This document shows positions 63,639 to 64,000 of a stretch of DNA of 64,000 nt, in pieces. The notes beneath the pieces are model-generated. The model was not told the origin of the DNA. It did not search any database and saw only the letters and a list, made by a program, of their open reading frames with translations. The position numbers and the translations under genes are program-made. The stretch is taken from assembly GCF_002002735.1 (NCBI RefSeq), contig NZ_MUNY01000059.1, positions 62,001 through 126,000 on the forward strand, read 5' to 3'. The stretch comes from Algoriphagus sp. A40 (GTDB lineage Bacteria > Bacteroidota > Bacteroidia > Cytophagales > Cyclobacteriaceae). The first letter of the stretch is position 1. Every line of letters starts with the position of its first letter.

Positions 63639-64000
63639 ATGCCAGTACCATTTGTCGCCTATCACGGAGTCACTAGCGCTCAGCATCAGGCAAACTTCAA
63701 CAAATACTCAGGAGATGGATTTCGTATGATCTCACTGAGCGTGTATGGTTCCACTTCCAGCCCTCGCTACGCCGCTGTTTGGGCCAAAGAGTCGGGCCCC
63801 GCCTGGGTTGCAGCCCATGGAATAAATGCCCAAGGGTATCAGAATTTCTTCAACACCTGGACGGCCAAAGGCTACATTCCAAGGATCATTTCAGCCACCG
63901 GGGCAGGAAGCAGCGCTGTGTTTGCTACCGTCTTTGAAAAGGTGAAATTCCCGGCAATGATCGGGCGTCATGGAATGAGCAAAAGCCAGTTTGACGCTCA
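63639..64000 (+). CDS. Bacterial tandem repeat domain (BTRD1-like) protein, N-terminal part
   Basis: The frame opens at ATG 63639 (MPVPFVAYHGVTSAQHQANF) and runs off the window after about 120 codons. It contains the repeat pattern of polyglycine-hydrolase-type N-terminal domains: GFRMISLSVYGSTSSPRYAA, VWAKESGPAWVAAHGINAQG, YQNFFNTWTAKGYIPRIISA, then a second unit beginning AVFATVFEKV. No signal peptide is visible at this start. In known proteins this repeat region precedes a serine-hydrolase (beta-lactamase-like) domain; whether that follows lies outside the window. Confidence 0.8.
   Translation, partial: MPVPFVAYHGVTSAQHQANFNKYSGDGFRMISLSVYGSTSSPRYAAVWAKESGPAWVAAHGINAQGYQNFFNTWTAKGYIPRIISATGAGSSAVFATVFEKVKFPAMIGRHGMSKSQFDA

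Overview
The window looks like a chromosomal segment of a Bacteroidota bacterium, most likely order Cytophagales and close to Algoriphagus/Cyclobacteriaceae; the genus is a guess from protein style. Supporting signs are a SusC/SusD pair, a LytS/LytTR two-component pair, an UpxY-type antiterminator, a single-chain PurL, start regions without obvious Shine-Dalgarno sequences, and many copies of the Bacteroidota -7 element TAnnTTTG. No tRNA, rRNA, IS transposase, prophage or CRISPR array was seen.

Layout. 1-7.3 kb: the start of an OmpR-type response regulator, then a metal-uptake locus: PepSY membrane protein, short AraC regulator, SusC-like receptor and SusD-like lipoprotein. 15-bp inverted repeats of Fur-box architecture sit in both promoters. 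7.3-12.1 kb: a DUF6503-like lipoprotein and the four-gene Anbu proteasome cluster (ATP-grasp, alpha-E, Anbu, transglutaminase). 12.9-20.6 kb: K+/H+ antiporter, metG, GrpB-family protein, a TetR regulator and an oversized ligA. 20.8-31.5 kb: RhuM, DUF1801, two dicarboxylate/amino-acid symporters, VOC protein, DedA, LytS/LytTR pair and a CPA2 antiporter. 31.8-37.5 kb: dapA, xseA-xseB, an outer-membrane barrel protein, a TIR-transmembrane protein and an orphan UpxY antiterminator. 37.6-44.2 kb: a tetR-tolC-hlyD-RND efflux operon. 44.8-49.7 kb: purL, a HigBA toxin-antitoxin locus whose toxin gene carries a -1 frameshift, and a small membrane protein. 49.8-55.6 kb: phosphoesterase, serine hydrolase and a deoxysugar catabolic set (aldo/keto reductase, zinc dehydrogenase, TIM-barrel epimerase, rhamnose mutarotase family). 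55.7-62.5 kb: a glycan cluster of two GT4 glycosyltransferases, a GH130-like phosphorylase and a secreted six-hairpin glycosidase. 63-64 kb: a HopJ-family protein and the start of a tandem-repeat-domain protein cut by the window end.

The most unusual signal is not a gene. Many intergenic spaces hold degenerate arrays with strict 7-bp periodicity. Five begin exactly at a stop codon (metG, ligA, purL, aldo/keto reductase, sugar epimerase); one ends on the start codon of the rhamnose mutarotase gene. In metG and purL the array fills the space from stop codon to terminator stem. Three other repeat types occur: a pair of diverged MITE-like elements with inverted ends, a CCCTGAAGGGGT element, and a 33-bp perfect palindrome.
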